Source: Amaranthus tricolor (taxonomy: Eukaryota; Streptophyta; Magnoliopsida; Caryophyllales; Amaranthaceae). From it: a DNA stretch of 64,000 nucleotides. The stretch's first letter is position 1. Each line of letters opens with the position of its first letter. Under the pieces are notes generated by a model. The model was given only the letters and a program-made list of their open reading frames with translations, did no database searches and had not been told where the DNA came from. Both the position numbers and the translations under genes were made by a program. This document shows positions 61,793 to 64,000 of the stretch, piece by piece. Location: the NCBI RefSeq assembly GCF_026212465.1, contig NC_080049.1, forward strand, positions 17,694,306 through 17,758,305, given 5' to 3'.

Positions 61793-64000
61793 TTACCTTG
61801 ACGTGCAAGTTCTAGTGTTGTGACCGTCACTACCACACCGTCGACAAGCGTTGCGTCTCCGCGATCCTTCGTCCATTTCGTTCGTGATCCTCTTGGACTT
61901 AGGTCTTCCTAATCCACGCATGTGATCTGGATCGTGTAGCACCTCAACACCGGTGTATTGAGGCCATGACCTCTTATCAATCAACGGCAAGAATATGGAT
62001 TCATATGTGTTGAAATAGCTCTGGGTCGTGTAGCAGGAGTCCACAAAACGCTCGTAGGATAAGTGTCGTTTAATACATACGGCAAGAACATGAGAACAAG
62101 GTAAGTGATATATGGAGGGTTTGTTACAAGTGCATTTCATCTCTCTCATATCCACACTTTGTATGTTACCACCCTTAGCGGATCCTCTATTACCGCGTCC
62201 AGTGTTAACTTGAAAAAGGCCTCGTCTGTAGTCAAATGCGATGATCTCATGGTAGTTTGCCTTCTCGGTGTTACGGGTGATAATTTTAGTCGCGTGTGAA
62301 GTGTACTTACTTCCCCCAATTAGCCATGCATTTGCATTCTCCCGTCTTTTAACAAAGTAATCATTAACACGGTAGAAGGTGAACTCCACAAGAGTAGTTA
62401 TGGGCAAGAAACATACACCCTTCATCACGTTGTTAAATACTTCCTCTAAGTTGGTATTAGTAACACCGTATCTATATCCTCCATCATGACATATTGACCA
62501 TTTGCACATATCACCAACTTCATCATTCCAAAAAAGAGCCTCTCGGTTAGCAATACCAACGGCCTTCAATCCCTCGACGACCTTATTTGGTTGTCTTTGC
62601 TCTGCAGTCCTACCATACATTTTCTTCAACTTCACATTACCCATTTGACGATTGAAGTTGCTTAACAAATGCCGCAAGCAAAACCTATGATAGGCGTTTG
62701 GAGGTTGCCATTCCGGCTCCACCATGGTTGCTAGAATGCCCGCATGCCTATCGAAAATAACGCATAATCCTGGACTATGCATCACATGCTTACGAACATA
62801 CTCCATAAACCAAGACCAAGCGGTTATTCATTCTTTTTTGACCAAAGCAAAGGCAAGCGGGAAGATTTCCTTGTTCCCATCTTGGGCAATCGCAGTCAAC
62901 AACGTATGGCGATACTTACCATACAAATGTGTTCCGTCAATGGCAATAACGGGTTTGCAATACTTGAATCCCTCAGTACTAGGTTGGAAAGCCCAGAACA
63001 CGCGTTGGAAAGTTCTAATACTAGGACGGACATACACACCGACATCATTATCTTCCTTAAAGAACCACTCAACTACGGTCCCGGGGTTTGAAATTTGCAG
63101 TGCCTTCAAGAAGCGTGGAAGAAGAGGATAAGAACCTTCCCATGTACCATAGATGGATAGAAGGGCTTGCTGTTTAGCACACAATGCCCGCTTATAGGTC
63201 ACTTCGACACCGAATTGGTCTTTTACCATTTGACGCACAACAGAGACCTTAATTGATGGATCTTGAGCAACACAATTTCTAATAAGATTGTTAATCACGG
63301 AAGATGTCAAATGAATGTGTCCAGCTGACACATTTTCAGTACTTAATACACACCCCCCATGCTTCCCCTTATATGTAACAATCTCCCATGATGGTGAATA
63401 GGAGCTCTTTCTAGCCCTAAGCCTCCAACCACACCCTCTCTTACACTTCAAGGTGAGCATGGTTTGATTTGAAGTCTCAGTTCGGTACTCAACGTTCCTA
63501 CGAATATGATACAATCTAACAGCATCCAACAAGGCATCCTTGTTATCAAACATCATACCCTTTTGAAACTCTCCTTTGTCGGTGTAGGTTGTATCACAAT
63601 CCCAAGACCTCCAAGAGTTGTCCTCAATGTGTTCATCTAGAGGGGGAACCAGTGCATAGGGTGTAGGGGCAACGATTGTTGGAATGTTTCCTAAAGTCAT
63701 GTCATTAGCTAGAGCCTCCTCGTCAACACCCACATCATCCTCAGAAGGAGCTTCAACGAATTCATTACTCCCACTAATAACATCATCCCAAGGCTCATTT
63801 GTATCTTCTAAGTTACAAGTATCATCATTTGTGACTTGAAATTTACTTTGATTGGGTTCATTAGAAGGATAAGAGGAAGATGGCATAAAGGGATTTTGGG
63901 TTTCTTGGGTAGGGAAGGGCGTATGAGAAGGAGCAGAAGGAGTTATATTCATAAATGCATTTGTTTCCACAACATTGATATCTTGATTCCCTAGGGGTAC
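61793..64000 (-). pseudogene. MuDR-type MULE transposase, one in-frame stop, start outside the window
   Basis: The frame is open from the window edge (64000) to 61793 except for TGA at 62830-62828. Order: a Q/N/P-rich and acidic N-terminus (to about 63620), the MuDR DNA-binding domain (FQKGMMFDNKDALLDAVRLY; CKRGCGWRLRA), an HTH-like linker (63300-63130), then the MULE catalytic core with VIAIDGTHLYGKY (Asp 1, about 62915), CVIFDRHAGI (Asp 2) and NLEEVFNNVMKG (Glu). A SWIM finger follows (MKCTCNKPSIYHLPCSHVLAVC, split; about 62160-62100) and a final CCHC knuckle CRRCGSDGHNTRTC at 61840-61800. Length (over 735 codons) is normal. The stop lies between the first Asp motif and the WSWF motif, so the copy is probably inactive. 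Family role: cut-and-paste transposition. Confidence 0.92.

Larger units (their letters stand above)
60486..64000. mobile_element. MULE (Mutator-like) element, left part; right end outside the window
   Basis: Recognised by the MuDR-type transposase at 61793-64000. The left boundary is inferred where copia F sequence stops (about 60486). Beyond it are two direct copies of 'ttcccaaaataagc' (60532-60545 and 60551-60564) and an inverted pair around 60594-60661, which look like Mutator terminal-region sequence. The 9-bp target duplication cannot be tested without the right end. It holds two genes pointing toward each other: a GRF-finger gene on plus and the transposase on minus. Confidence 0.6.

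Overview
This is plant nuclear DNA, almost certainly from a eudicot, made nearly entirely of transposable elements inserted into one another. The evidence is AT-rich intergenic sequence, GT..AG introns, plant-specific transposon families (Sirevirus-type Ty1/copia, CACTA, hAT, MULE, Stowaway-like MITEs), and captured fragments of plant genes (cystathionine gamma-synthase, histone H2A). I cannot fix the species from sequence alone. No bacterial operon, RNA gene or CRISPR array is visible. The only short gene that is not clearly a transposon enzyme is a GRF-zinc-finger gene near the right end, and it probably belongs to a MULE.

Layout. 1-6.5 kb: a three-level nest (PIF/Harbinger-like MITE > gene-carrying hAT element with a piece of CGS1 > small hAT MITE), further MITEs, and a solo Sirevirus LTR with target duplication TTAAA. 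6.5-10.25 kb: a full-length hAT element with an 8-bp target duplication; its three-exon transposase has two in-frame stops. 10.25-15.5 kb: intergenic DNA, a Stowaway-like MITE, a decayed TTF-type hAT gene, and a gypsy-LTR-like relic. 15.5-33.8 kb: minus-strand Sirevirus C. Its 3' LTR carries a second gene-capturing hAT element, and its pol is split by an 11.7-kb CACTA element (target duplication AAA). 33.8-44.1 kb: minus-strand Sirevirus D. 44.1-46.4 kb: an LTR relic, a histone H2A fragment and unassigned DNA. 46.4-60.5 kb: an older minus-strand copia element F split by plus-strand Sirevirus E (48367-58529, target duplication ATACT). 60.5-64 kb: the left part of a MULE with a GRF-finger gene and a MuDR-type transposase that runs off the window.

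How the parts relate. Every autonomous-type element has disabling changes (premature stops, frameshifts, truncations), so the locus looks like a silenced nested cluster. The order of events can be read from nesting: F before E; C before the CACTA; the C-type LTR before the second gene-capturing hAT; the Harbinger-like MITE before Pack-hAT 1, and that before its inner MITE. The most notable points are: a hAT element that captured the CGS1 5' end, including the MTO1 nascent-peptide arrest segment; three hAT families whose ends are built from arrays of different six-base words; a CACTA gene with transposase-24-like, DUF8039-like and Ulp1-like parts, whose catalytic domain is split by a 3.3-kb intron full of 169-bp repeats and a (TA)n tract; and a GT..AG, phase-0 segment between gag and pol of Sirevirus D that is absent from Sirevirus E.
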